The position numbers and the translations under genes were made by a program. From Bacteroides sp. (GTDB lineage Bacteria > Bacteroidota > Bacteroidia > Bacteroidales > Bacteroidaceae), in the NCBI GenBank assembly GCA_019414665.1, contig DXLO01000003.1:61085-125084 (forward strand): a DNA stretch of 64,000 nt. Reading direction: 5' to 3'. Under the pieces are notes generated by a model that saw nothing but the letters and a program-made list of their open reading frames with translations, had not been told where the DNA came from and ran no database searches. Positions 17,318 through 26,662 of the stretch are shown here, one piece after another (within the stretch, counting starts at the first letter, position 1; each line of letters begins with the position of its first letter).

Positions 17318-19546
17318 ATGACAGACCAACAAATAAAAAAACAGACTTTCCCCGTACTGGGCATGAGTTGTGCCGCCTGCGCTGCACGTGTTAACAAAAC
17401 ATTGAGCCGGCAGGAAGGGGTGTGCTCGGCCAATGTCAATCTGGCAACAGCTATCGCTACCGTAGAATATGATCCGTCGCTCTGCTCGCCCGAAATGATG
17501 AAGCAGGCTGTACAAAACGCAGGATTCGACTTGCTGATTGATACGGCTAAAGAAGCCGAAAAAGAGGCTGAAGACACACATGCCGCCCATTACAGGCAAT
17601 TGAAGTTCCGGACTATATGGGCTATTATCCTATCGCTTCCTGTCGCTATTATCGGAATGTTTTTCATGGATATGCCATATGCCAATTACATCATGTGGAT
17701 ATTATCTACTCCTGTAGTGTTCTGGCTGGGAAGCGGATTCTATGTCAATGCCTGGAAGCTGCTGAAGCACCGTTCTGCCAATATGGACACGCTGGTGGCA
17801 AACAGTACCGGAATCGCCTATCTGTTCAGCTTGTTCAACTTGTTTTTTCCCGATTTCTGGCTATCAAGGGGAGTGACTCCGCATGTGTATTTTGAAGCGG
17901 CCAGCGTGATTATCGCCTTTATCCTGCTGGGACGCACACTGGAAGAACGTGCAAAAGGCAATACATCGGCTGCTATCAGGAAACTGATGGGACTACAGCC
18001 CCGTACAGTTATCATCGATGACGGAACCGACGAACGGGAAGTAAGTATTGAACAGATTGTTCCAGGCAACATGATTGTCGTTAAACCGGGAGAACGTATC
18101 GCTGTAGACGGAACCGTAACGGAAGGCAGTTCTTTCATCGACGAAAGTATGCTGAGCGGCGAGCCAATTCCTGTCTGTAAGTCGGCAGGAGCAAAAGTAT
18201 ATGCAGGAACCATCAACCAGAAAGGAAGTTTCCGGTTTCGGGCTGAAAAGGTAGGAGCTGATACGATGCTTTCTCACATTATTCATCTGGTACAGGAAGC
18301 TCAGGGAAGCAAAGCGCCCGTACAGCAACTGGTCGACAAAATTGCAGCTGTATTCGTCCCTGCTATCATGACAATTGCCGTGCTTACTTTCATTGCATGG
18401 ATTGTGCTGGCGGAGAACGGCTTTACGCACGGACTGCTGGCAGCCGTTACCGTACTGATTATTGCCTGTCCGTGCGCCTTGGGACTGGCTACTCCTACGG
18501 CTATTATGGTGGGTATCGGCAAAGGGGCTGAAAACGGTATACTGATCAAGGATGCCGAAAGTCTGGAAATGGCCAAAAAGATAGATACGATTGTACTCGA
18601 CAAGACGGGAACCATAACGGAAGGGAAACCTGTGGTGACAGACATTGTCTGGGAAACTGAGAATGCTGATATACAGCGTATCTTTCTGGGACTGGAAAAG
18701 CATTCCGAACATCCGCTGGCTACAGCCGTAGTGCAGGCATTATCTCAGGCAAATGCTGATAACGGAGGGGATTGTCTGCTAACCGGTTTCGAAAGTATTA
18801 CAGGGAAAGGTGTGAAAGCAAGCTGGAACGGCAAAACGTATTATGCAGGAAACCACCGGATGCTTGCCGAAAAGGGTATTACTATCTCTCCTGTCCTTTC
18901 AGAAAAGGCTGAAGCTTTCGCACAGGAAGCCAAAACCGTCATCTGGTTTGCCGACGAACAGCAGGCACTGGCAACCTGCGCCATTGCCGACCGGATAAAG
19001 GAAACATCGAAAAAGGCCATCGCCGAGTTACAGCAAAGAGGTATTTCGGTTGTCATGCTGACGGGTGACAATGAGCAGACTGCCCGTCGGATTGCTGCGG
19101 AGGCTGGTATCGCCGAATTCCGCGCGGAAGTATTGCCTCAGCAAAAATCGGAGTATATCAAACAGCTTCAGGCGGAAGGAAAGCATGTAGCCATGGTTGG
19201 CGACGGCATCAACGACAGCGCCGCCCTTGCCCAAGCTGACCTGAGTATCGCCATGGGACAAGGAAGCGACATCGCCATGGATGTGGCAAAGATGACCATT
19301 ATATCGTCGGACCTGACTAAAATAAGCGAGGCCATCCGGCTTTCGACACTCACCGTACGTACCATTCGCGAGAACTTATTCTGGGCATTTATCTACAACC
19401 TGACAGGAATTCCCGTAGCGGCAGGGGTGCTTTACCCTTTCACGGGATTCTTGCTGAACCCGATGATTGCGGGAGCTGCCATGGCATTCAGTTCGGTTTC
19501 GGTGGTAACAAACAGCCTCCGACTGAGAATGAAGCGAATCAGATAG
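17318..19546 (+). CDS. copA: Cu(I)-exporting P1B-type ATPase CopA
   Basis: CopA pumps Cu(I) out of the cytoplasm. The 742-residue protein has one N-terminal HMA domain (GMSCAAC, Cys18 and Cys21), then membrane helices. The actuator motif is SGEP (in DESMLSGEPIPV) and the membrane metal site is CPC at 384-386. The phosphorylation motif DKTGT is at 428-432, followed by the SEHPLA nucleotide motif and GDGINDSAAL. The last helices carry FIYNLTG and MAFSSVSVV, typical of the copper/silver subgroup. The ATG at 17318 is chosen because a -7 box overlaps the upstream start. The convergent acyltransferase gene stops 39 bases away. Confidence 0.93.
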   Translation: MTDQQIKKQTFPVLGMSCAACAARVNKTLSRQEGVCSANVNLATAIATVEYDPSLCSPEMMKQAVQNAGFDLLIDTAKEAEKEAEDTHAAHYRQLKFRTIWAIILSLPVAIIGMFFMDMPYANYIMWILSTPVVFWLGSGFYVNAWKLLKHRSANMDTLVANSTGIAYLFSLFNLFFPDFWLSRGVTPHVYFEAASVIIAFILLGRTLEERAKGNTSAAIRKLMGLQPRTVIIDDGTDEREVSIEQIVPGNMIVVKPGERIAVDGTVTEGSSFIDESMLSGEPIPVCKSAGAKVYAGTINQKGSFRFRAEKVGADTMLSHIIHLVQEAQGSKAPVQQLVDKIAAVFVPAIMTIAVLTFIAWIVLAENGFTHGLLAAVTVLIIACPCALGLATPTAIMVGIGKGAENGILIKDAESLEMAKKIDTIVLDKTGTITEGKPVVTDIVWETENADIQRIFLGLEKHSEHPLATAVVQALSQANADNGGDCLLTGFESITGKGVKASWNGKTYYAGNHRMLAEKGITISPVLSEKAEAFAQEAKTVIWFADEQQALATCAIADRIKETSKKAIAELQQRGISVVMLTGDNEQTARRIAAEAGIAEFRAEVLPQQKSEYIKQLQAEGKHVAMVGDGINDSAALAQADLSIAMGQGSDIAMDVAKMTIISSDLTKISEAIRLSTLTVRTIRENLFWAFIYNLTGIPVAAGVLYPFTGFLLNPMIAGAAMAFSSVSVVTNSLRLRMKRIR

Positions 19547-19585
19547 TCCTCTAAATCAACATATCAAATCAATGCAGACTGCCTG

Positions 19586-20743
19586 TTATCTTTTATGCAT
19601 GAAACGTTTTGCAAGATATTTACGCACCGGTTCATCGTATAACTTCAGACACAGGTAGGCTAAAACGATATTACCGGCCATCAACAAGGTTGCAACTTCC
19701 CATGTTTCTCCGAAAGTGAAATACTGATTCTTTATCAGCCACGCGTAAAACAGGTAATAGAAAGGATAGTGAATGATATAAACGGGGAAAGATATATCGC
19801 CCAAGAATTTACATACGGAAGAGGAAATCGTATCGGTGGTAGAACCGGAAGCACCTAGCCATACCAGAACCGGGAAAACAATCATAATGCACACCATTTC
19901 AAACACGCCGTTGTAACAGATGGGTTCCAAGCCCGGAATAAACGGTACGTAAAACAGGCATATCAATACCAGTGAACAAATCCAGAATGCGCCACGAACT
20001 TTCACGGGTTTAAAATAACGGCACACCAGCATACCAAGACTGAACGGGAAAAGCATGCGCAGCAAGCCTCCGATGAAATTGACAGAGTCGAGTGTCCATC
20101 CTACTCCGAGCGAACCGTAGCCCGAATAATCGGTCAGTGTAAAGAAGGCTAAGCAAATTCCCATGACGGCCGTCCACACAGCCAGCGCTTTGTTGCTGAA
20201 ACGATGAATAAACAATGCGTACAAGATATTGCCTATATACTCGAAGAAAAGTGACCATGCAGGACCATTCAGCGGAAACATTTCGCCATTTCCGCGTATT
20301 TCGTAACTGCAACCCGGCACGGCGGGGATAAAGAACATGGCGCACAAAAGGGCAATCATCACTGCTGATGTGGCAACATGTGTTCCGTCCCACTGCACGC
20401 CGCCCTGTAACAAGAAGGTTATTACTCCTAATACAGCTCCCATTACGACCATGGGATGCAGACGGATTAAACGGCGCTTAAAGAAGTTGCCGGAAGACAT
20501 TGATTTTCCCCAGCGGTCGTCATACGCATAAGCGATGACAAATCCGGACAAGATAAAAAAGAAGTCTACGGCCAAATATGCATGATTAGGACTTTCGATG
20601 ATTGGGGCATTTGCCGCAAAAGCATATCCTTCAAAAACATGATACCATAAGACCAAGATAGCAGCTACCCCACGCAGACCGTCGAGCAAGTCGTAATGAG
20701 GCTTTGTATCAGAAAAAGCTGCAGATGCTTTTAATTGTTGCAT
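19586..20743 (-). CDS. Acyltransferase family 3 membrane protein
   Basis: This 385-residue integral membrane protein matches the OafA/NodX-type acyltransferase-3 family, which moves acetyl or other acyl groups onto surface glycans or lipids. The hallmark N-terminal segment is present: LDGLRGVAAILVLWYHVFEG, with the conserved Arg and His, then FFFILSGFVIAY and RRLIRLHPM. About ten hydrophobic segments follow. The substrate cannot be inferred; no polysaccharide cluster is adjacent. A Crp-like regulator lies just upstream on the same strand, but the acyltransferase has its own -7 box. Confidence 0.9.
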   Translation of the reverse strand: MQQLKASAAFSDTKPHYDLLDGLRGVAAILVLWYHVFEGYAFAANAPIIESPNHAYLAVDFFFILSGFVIAYAYDDRWGKSMSSGNFFKRRLIRLHPMVVMGAVLGVITFLLQGGVQWDGTHVATSAVMIALLCAMFFIPAVPGCSYEIRGNGEMFPLNGPAWSLFFEYIGNILYALFIHRFSNKALAVWTAVMGICLAFFTLTDYSGYGSLGVGWTLDSVNFIGGLLRMLFPFSLGMLVCRYFKPVKVRGAFWICSLVLICLFYVPFIPGLEPICYNGVFEMVCIMIVFPVLVWLGASGSTTDTISSSVCKFLGDISFPVYIIHYPFYYLFYAWLIKNQYFTFGETWEVATLLMAGNIVLAYLCLKLYDEPVRKYLAKRFMHKR

Positions 20744-20794
20744 GATTATCGATTTTTAAATTAAACAAATAAACTTTCAAGGTTAATCACACAA

Positions 20795-20802
20795 CAAAGG
20801 TA
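20795..20802 (-). promoter_or_regulatory. -7 box of the acyltransferase gene
   Basis: TACCTTTG on the minus strand matches TAnnTTTG and lies about 50 bases before the start codon, between the Crp-like stop and the acyltransferase. Confidence 0.55.
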
Positions 20803-20850
20803 GCCTCTATCCGCCAATAAAAAGTTGTCCTACATCAAAATCGGCTGCCA

Positions 20851-21426
20851 TTATGCCTTATCATTCTCATTCGAGCGAAGCCTGCTCAACGTAGAGAGAG
20901 TAATGCCCAGATAAGAGGCGATGTAGCCTAAATTGGTTCTCTGGCAAACATACGGAAACTGTTTCTTGAACTCTTCATACCGCTGTCTGGCCGGAAGTGT
21001 AAGCCTTTCCTTATGACTTCTGTGCAGCCTTCTGTATTCATTCTGATGTATGATTCTCCCCCAGTTACAAAACTCAAGATTGGTTTCGAACAGCCGTCTT
21101 AAATCTGTCAGTTCTATTCTATACACCTCTACGTCTTCCAGTGTTTCAACAAATTCTTCGCTCTTTTTATTATAATAGAGTTCGTCCATACTGAAGACAA
21201 TCCCTCCCTCACACGAAAATGAGGTCGTAATTTCTTCTCCGTCTACCAGCCAGAAAGAACGCGTCATTCCCTTTTCTATAAAATAAGCGTATCGGCAGAA
21301 AATATTCTCTTTTATAAGCTGATATCTTTTGGGATAATTACATTTTACAACAAGACTTTCCAGTTCCTTCACTGTTTCATCCGATATAGGACATAAGGCC
21401 CTCATACACGCTATTACATGCTTCAT
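20851..21426 (-). CDS. Crp/Fnr family regulator
   Basis: The 191-residue protein has the cyclic-nucleotide-binding-type beta-roll (FIEKGMTRSFWLVDGEEITTSFSCEGG) and a short C-terminal helix-turn-helix ending LGYIASYLGITLSTLSRLR. The sensor part and the IEKGMTR motif are shared with the regulator at 54956-55543. It may control the neighbouring acyltransferase, which is not shown. Met at 21426 is preferred over 21453 because a -7 box covers 21451-21458. Confidence 0.85.
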   Translation of the reverse strand: MKHVIACMRALCPISDETVKELESLVVKCNYPKRYQLIKENIFCRYAYFIEKGMTRSFWLVDGEEITTSFSCEGGIVFSMDELYYNKKSEEFVETLEDVEVYRIELTDLRRLFETNLEFCNWGRIIHQNEYRRLHRSHKERLTLPARQRYEEFKKQFPYVCQRTNLGYIASYLGITLSTLSRLRSNENDKA

Positions 21427-21450
21427 AATACTATTTCGTTTTTCAAATGA

Positions 21451-21458
21451 CAAAGATA
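21451..21458 (-). promoter_or_regulatory. -7 box of the Crp-like gene
   Basis: TATCTTTG on the minus strand matches TAnnTTTG, 24 bases before the chosen ATG. It rules out the longer start at 21453. Confidence 0.6.
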
Positions 21459-21517
21459 AGCAAGAGAAACAAAAAGCATCACGAACCGCAAAAGATTTTA
21501 GCAGAACGCAGGAGAGG

Positions 21518-21549
21518 TTGCAGTGTTTCGGAAAATAGTTGTATCTTTG
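21518..21549 (+). promoter_or_regulatory. Promoter of the nuclease-helicase gene
   Basis: TTG at 21518-21520, 21 bases, then TATCTTTG at 21542-21549. The leader to the ATG at 21625 would be about 70 bases. Confidence 0.65.
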
Positions 21550-21624
21550 AACAAAAGATTAATAGGTAAGGGCTTTACTTTGTTTGTTATGTAAAGTCAT
21601 TTTATTCAAGGATATTCATCTGCC

Positions 21625-24600
21625 ATGTCTGGAAACTTAACGAACCACATCGAACTGCAATCTTTCGATTTATATAATCGCATCGAACAAATTCACCGTC
21701 AGCCTACAGCCGCTCCCGAAAATATCCGGGCCAAATATATTCTTTTATACAAAGTGCTCGAACAGGCATGTTACGAACTGACGGCAGGGGTTACGTTCTC
21801 TTTCGCAAATTTGTTTTCACGCCTCGACTATATCTGTAAAGAGAAACGGATGACTCCTTCGGACAAATATGCCATACAGACCATGCGACGCAACTGCAAC
21901 GCTGCCATGCGCGACGATTTCCGTCCCGTAATGGAAGAATACCTGTACGACCTCCGTGCCATAGTCCGTTTCGTTTCCCTGGCTTTCGATGAAGATATTC
22001 CAGCTTCTTTAATTCCGGAAATTCCACATTCGAACCGTCCTTATCGCGGTACGCAGTACTCACGCATCCCCTATATACGCGCAGCCGTAAGCAGTTGGGA
22101 TGATACAAAGATATTTGCGGCAACCGACAGTGATGAAGATCCTTTCATCATCATTGACTATGCAAAAGGAGGATATAACAGCGACATGCTTTACGTAAAA
22201 GACTTGCTTGCTGAAAATCTTCAGCTGAATCTGCTGGATGTACATGTGGATGAAGAGAATCATTATATACCGAACCTGATTGTCATCCATCCCGACTATC
22301 TGATAGATATCAGTTCGCTGGCTGCCTGTTTCCGCGAGTACGGGCATCATCCGCTGAACTTTTTCATGAACAAGGTCAAGCCAAAGGCTAATACGGCTCC
22401 TATTCTGCTGGGTAACCTGGCCAGCCAGTTTCTGGATGATTATATAAACGAACGCGAAGATGCCCCGGTAGCCTATAGCACAACGGTCAAGAAGTTTTTT
22501 GCTTCAGCGGCTTTGGAGTTTTGTACCTGCCCTATTCCCGCCAACTTTCACGAGCAGGCGCAGGCACAAATGATGAACATCCGCTCGTTTGTACACGATG
22601 TACTGCCACATAATATTCAGGCTTTCGACAAGCACAATACCTTGCTGGAGGCTTCTTTCATCTGCGAACAGCTTGGCTTGCAGGGACGTGTCGATATGCT
22701 TCAAAAGGATTTCAAGGTACTTGTGGAACAGAAATCGGGAAAACGGGATGAATACAACCGGCGTCATAAGGAGGATCATTTCATCCAGATGATGCTTTAT
22801 CAGGGGGTACTGATGTATAACTTCGGACGGAAGACGGAGGACTTGCAGACTTTCCTGCTTTATTCCAAATATACCGATGGCCTCATGATAGAACATTTTG
22901 CCGAAACTTTGTTTCGTGAGAGCATACATCTGCGCAACCGGATAGCGGCACGCGAAATGGCTTTCGGTGACGGAGCTATCGCTTCTGTAACGGAAGAACT
23001 GAGCACCGACCTGCTGAACGAGCTACAGGTGAGCAACCGCTTATGGAATGATTTTCAAGAACCGCAGTTGCAGGAAACAATCAATACGCTGAAACGCTGT
23101 ACGCCACTGGAACGGGCCTACTTCCAGCGGTTCTTCACCTTTGTATCGAAAGAGCAGATACTAAGCAAAACGGGAGGAAAGAATGATTCTTCGAACGGAT
23201 TTGCCGGCCTTTGGCACACTCCTCTTGCCGAAAAAATCGAATCGGGAAATATTCTGCTCGGACTGACAGTCACCGAAAAGCGTCAAAGCGGACCGGGAAA
23301 AGGATATGATATTATCGAACTCCATATACCGCAACAGGGGGAAGACTTCCTGCCCAACTTCCGCACGGGGGATATCATCATTTTTTATGCATATCAAAAG
23401 GAGCCCGACGTACGCCAACAGATACTGATGAAAGGCAATATACTCGACATACAGGCTAACAACCTTACTATATTGCTGCGTAACGGACAGCAGAACAAGG
23501 ATATCATAGGTGGAGCCGATGAAGTGTTTGCCGTAGAACATGACTCGTCTGACTCTTCGGCCATGAATGCCATGCGCGGACTATATGCGTTCCTGTCTGC
23601 CCGAACCGACCGTAAAGAACTGTTGCTGGGGCTACGTACTCCGGGGAAACATCCGGAACGTACACTGAACGGTTCGTACGGACGTTTTGACGAACTGATT
23701 CTGAAAGAAAAGCAGACGGACGATTACTTCCTGCTGGTAGGTCCTCCGGGAACCGGAAAGACATCGTGTGCCTTGCGGTATATGGTAGAAGAAGCTCTGA
23801 CCGATCCGGAAGCTTCTCTCCTGCTTTTGTCGTACACCAACCGGGCTGTTGATGAGATCTGTAGCATGCTGGTCGACTCGGGCATCGCAGAAAGTACTCC
23901 TTTTATCCGGATAGGCAGTGAACTGTCATGCGATAAACGTTTCGCGCCTTACTTATTGAAGAACAGCCTTGCCGACTGCCCCAAGCTGACGGATATTCAG
24001 CAGAAAATAGCTCATACACGCATTTTCACTGGTACTACGACTGCAATAAACAGCCGTCTGCACCTGTTTAATCTGAAACATTTCACACTGGCTATCATCG
24101 ATGAGGCTTCACAGATATTGGAACCGGACCTGGTCGGTATTTTATCGGCACGCCACGACCGTAGTAACGCAATCGACAAGTTTATATTGATAGGCGACTA
24201 CAAGCAGTTGCCCGCCATCGCCCAGCAGGAAGAGGAAGAAGCTCGCGTAGATGATCCGCTGTTACAGTCTATCGGATTGAACGACTGCCGCAATTCGCTT
24301 TTCGAGCGTTTGTATAAACAGAGTAAGGAGGATTTCAGAAGTATTCTGCATAAACAGGGACGTATGCATCCTGCCATATCGGAATTTCCTAACCAGACAT
24401 TTTACTATCGTGAGCAACTGGAGCCAGTCCCGTTGCCGCATCAGGAGGAGTGCTTGCCCTACGCCTCCGCACCTGCCCCACAGGATAATCTGGATAAATT
24501 AATACAAAGCCGCCGTATGGTGTTTATCCCCGCAGATGCTCCCGACAATCTCGCTTATTCGGAGAAAACGAACATTAATGAAGCACGAATTGTCGCCGCT

Positions 24601-25893
24601 CTGCTCGAACGTATTTACCGGATGACTTCCGGCACTTTTGACGCCTACAAGACTGTGGGGGTGATTGTCCCGTACAGAAATCAGATAGCGATGATACGCA
24701 GAGAGATTGCCAGAAAAGGAATCCCGGAACTGGCCCATATTTCCATTGATACGGTAGAACGCTATCAGGGAAGCCAGCGTGATGTAATCATCTATTCGTT
24801 TACCATACAGAATTTCAGTCAGCTGAATTTCCTGACGGCCAATACTTTTCAGGAAGATGAATATGTAATAGACCGAAAACTTAATGTGGCGATCACCCGC
24901 GCAAGAAAGCAGTTGTTTCTTACCGGAAACCCACAAATACTGGGGGCAAACATCACATTTTATAAACTGATGGAATATATCCGCATGAACAACGGATATA
25001 GCCAGACTGATACCGACGCATTCTGCCGGGGAGATTTCACATTGTCTGAATATATGCCGGGATGGGATTTACAATCGGAAAACTATCCTCTTTCTGAAGC
25101 GTTCGACCATGCTTTCCGTCATATAGTAGAAGAAAACAGCAGAATAAACAAGGATGAAGCACGTAACCGTGAACTGACTGCTTACGGAAGATGTGATTTC
25201 CGGAACGGAACGGATACCGTTTCTGCATACGAGCAAATACAGCTCTACAACTGCTACTATATGAGGCGTGCATACAGTGCGGCACGTGCTTTGTTCGAAA
25301 GCAACGGAGGCTGGCTGTTCAGTGCCGTCCGCAACTTATCGGGACGTGTAGTGTTCTGCGACTTAAGCTACGAAACAGGTGCTTCCGGACTTGCCTTTAT
25401 CGACGCATGCCGACGACTCCCTCATCTGGATCTGACTTATATGGGTATTTACCCGACAAAAGAAATGGACGATATAGCCTTGCAGTTCTTCCAGTCGGAA
25501 GCATATCGCCATGCAACTCACTGTTTCTATCCGAGAATATCGGCTGTACCGGCTTCATTCTGGGCGGCACACGCTGTTCTATCTGAATTGATTATTTTCA
25601 ATGTTTCCAGTCTTTTCGACCGTATATCGGCTCGGGAAGCCCGATCACTTGCCCTGGAAATCAACCAGCTTGTGCATGCCCGTCCGCTTAACCATTATGC
25701 CATCCTTTTCCGTGACGATGCCGGCGAACGCATGAATATCCATTCATACAAGACATTCTGTGCCCATCTTACACAAGAGCTCCGGCCCTTGAATGAACAA
25801 ATGCCTTTTGCCGGCCAGTTCTTTTACAACTGTAAGGGTGCGGATATTCCAAACGCTGAAACATTCATATACGAAATACGTACAAACAAATAA
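21625..25893 (+). CDS. Dna2-like nuclease-helicase with C-terminal methyltransferase-like region
   Basis: This 1422-residue protein combines several parts. Around residues 275-395 is a RecB/Cas4-like PD-(D/E)XK nuclease core: GRVD (Asp357), EQK (Glu368, Lys370) and QMMLY (Gln388, Tyr392). Residues about 690-1110 are a superfamily 1 helicase of the Dna2/Upf1 type: GPPGTGKT at 706-713, IIDEASQ, GDYKQLPAI, ERYQGSQRDVIIYS and LNVAITRARKQLFLTGN. The last 300 residues hold DLSYETGASGLAFI near 1248 and IIFNVSSLFDRIS near 1320, which resemble motifs I and IV of a degenerate methyltransferase fold; that is inference. It probably processes DNA ends or flaps. No Fe-S cysteine set is obvious. It is a single gene with its own promoter, and the next gene starts 25 bases later. 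Confidence 0.85.
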   Translation: MSGNLTNHIELQSFDLYNRIEQIHRQPTAAPENIRAKYILLYKVLEQACYELTAGVTFSFANLFSRLDYICKEKRMTPSDKYAIQTMRRNCNAAMRDDFRPVMEEYLYDLRAIVRFVSLAFDEDIPASLIPEIPHSNRPYRGTQYSRIPYIRAAVSSWDDTKIFAATDSDEDPFIIIDYAKGGYNSDMLYVKDLLAENLQLNLLDVHVDEENHYIPNLIVIHPDYLIDISSLAACFREYGHHPLNFFMNKVKPKANTAPILLGNLASQFLDDYINEREDAPVAYSTTVKKFFASAALEFCTCPIPANFHEQAQAQMMNIRSFVHDVLPHNIQAFDKHNTLLEASFICEQLGLQGRVDMLQKDFKVLVEQKSGKRDEYNRRHKEDHFIQMMLYQGVLMYNFGRKTEDLQTFLLYSKYTDGLMIEHFAETLFRESIHLRNRIAAREMAFGDGAIASVTEELSTDLLNELQVSNRLWNDFQEPQLQETINTLKRCTPLERAYFQRFFTFVSKEQILSKTGGKNDSSNGFAGLWHTPLAEKIESGNILLGLTVTEKRQSGPGKGYDIIELHIPQQGEDFLPNFRTGDIIIFYAYQKEPDVRQQILMKGNILDIQANNLTILLRNGQQNKDIIGGADEVFAVEHDSSDSSAMNAMRGLYAFLSARTDRKELLLGLRTPGKHPERTLNGSYGRFDELILKEKQTDDYFLLVGPPGTGKTSCALRYMVEEALTDPEASLLLLSYTNRAVDEICSMLVDSGIAESTPFIRIGSELSCDKRFAPYLLKNSLADCPKLTDIQQKIAHTRIFTGTTTAINSRLHLFNLKHFTLAIIDEASQILEPDLVGILSARHDRSNAIDKFILIGDYKQLPAIAQQEEEEARVDDPLLQSIGLNDCRNSLFERLYKQSKEDFRSILHKQGRMHPAISEFPNQTFYYREQLEPVPLPHQEECLPYASAPAPQDNLDKLIQSRRMVFIPADAPDNLAYSEKTNINEARIVAALLERIYRMTSGTFDAYKTVGVIVPYRNQIAMIRREIARKGIPELAHISIDTVERYQGSQRDVIIYSFTIQNFSQLNFLTANTFQEDEYVIDRKLNVAITRARKQLFLTGNPQILGANITFYKLMEYIRMNNGYSQTDTDAFCRGDFTLSEYMPGWDLQSENYPLSEAFDHAFRHIVEENSRINKDEARNRELTAYGRCDFRNGTDTVSAYEQIQLYNCYYMRRAYSAARALFESNGGWLFSAVRNLSGRVVFCDLSYETGASGLAFIDACRRLPHLDLTYMGIYPTKEMDDIALQFFQSEAYRHATHCFYPRISAVPASFWAAHAVLSELIIFNVSSLFDRISAREARSLALEINQLVHARPLNHYAILFRDDAGERMNIHSYKTFCAHLTQELRPLNEQMPFAGQFFYNCKGADIPNAETFIYEIRTNK

Positions 25894-25918
25894 TTTACAC
25901 ACTATAACAACCACTGAT

Positions 25919-26662
25919 ATGGATTCACCGAAAACCAGACGTGCAGTCATCATAGGAGCAACCTCGGGCATAGGCTATGAGGTAGCACAGTTATTATTAG
26001 CCGAAGGATGGTATCTCGGCATAGCAGGAAGACGCCGGGAAAATCTGCTGGAATTTCAGAAGAAATCTCCCGACAGAATAAAAATCTGTGCACTCGACAT
26101 CAGGAAAGAAGGGGCAGAAAACGAACTGGAGAAACTAATAGGGGAACTGGGAGGCATGGATTTGTTTCTACAAAGTTCCGGTATCGGTTTCCAGAATTTT
26201 GAGCTTTCGCCCGACATTGAACTGAATACGCTTGAAACAAACGGTACAGGATTCGTACGTATGGTAGGATATGCTTTCCGGCACTTCCGCCAGCAGGGTA
26301 AAGGTCATATCGCAATCATCAGTTCCATAGCCGGAACTAAAGGCTTGGGTATCGCACCGGCTTATTCGGCAACCAAGCGTTTCCAGAATACATATATCGA
26401 TGCACTCGAACAATTATCGCGTATGCATCATCTGCATATCAGTTTCACAGACATCCGGCCGGGCTTTGTCGCTACCGGACTTCTGAACGACGGGAAACAT
26501 TATCCCATGCTCATGTCGCCGAAAACAGTAGCCGCACATATCGTACGAGCCCTACACAGGAAACAGCGCATTGCCGTTATCGACTGGAGATACCGTCTGC
26601 TAGTATTCTTCTGGAAGCTTATCCCTGCGGGAATCTGGAAACGGATGCCGGTGAAGAACTAA
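25919..26662 (+). CDS. Short-chain dehydrogenase/reductase
   Basis: A 247-residue SDR family oxidoreductase. The Rossmann cofactor motif is GATSGIG (residues 13-19); GRRRE suggests NADP preference. The usual NAG is replaced by SSG (LFLQSSGIGF). The catalytic Ser and the YSATK motif are present. It lies 25 bases after the nuclease-helicase gene and may be co-transcribed, though no functional link is evident. The ATG at 25919 is chosen; the longer frame from 25793 overlaps the helicase gene. Its stop overlaps the convergent MATE stop by four bases. The substrate is unknown. Confidence 0.88.
   Translation: MDSPKTRRAVIIGATSGIGYEVAQLLLAEGWYLGIAGRRRENLLEFQKKSPDRIKICALDIRKEGAENELEKLIGELGGMDLFLQSSGIGFQNFELSPDIELNTLETNGTGFVRMVGYAFRHFRQQGKGHIAIISSIAGTKGLGIAPAYSATKRFQNTYIDALEQLSRMHHLHISFTDIRPGFVATGLLNDGKHYPMLMSPKTVAAHIVRALHRKQRIAVIDWRYRLLVFFWKLIPAGIWKRMPVKN

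Noticed and set aside
26659..26662. Four-base overlap of convergent stops (dehydrogenase and MATE) as a regulatory device
   Set aside because: Tail-to-tail overlaps of this size are common and no hairpin or extra signal supports more.
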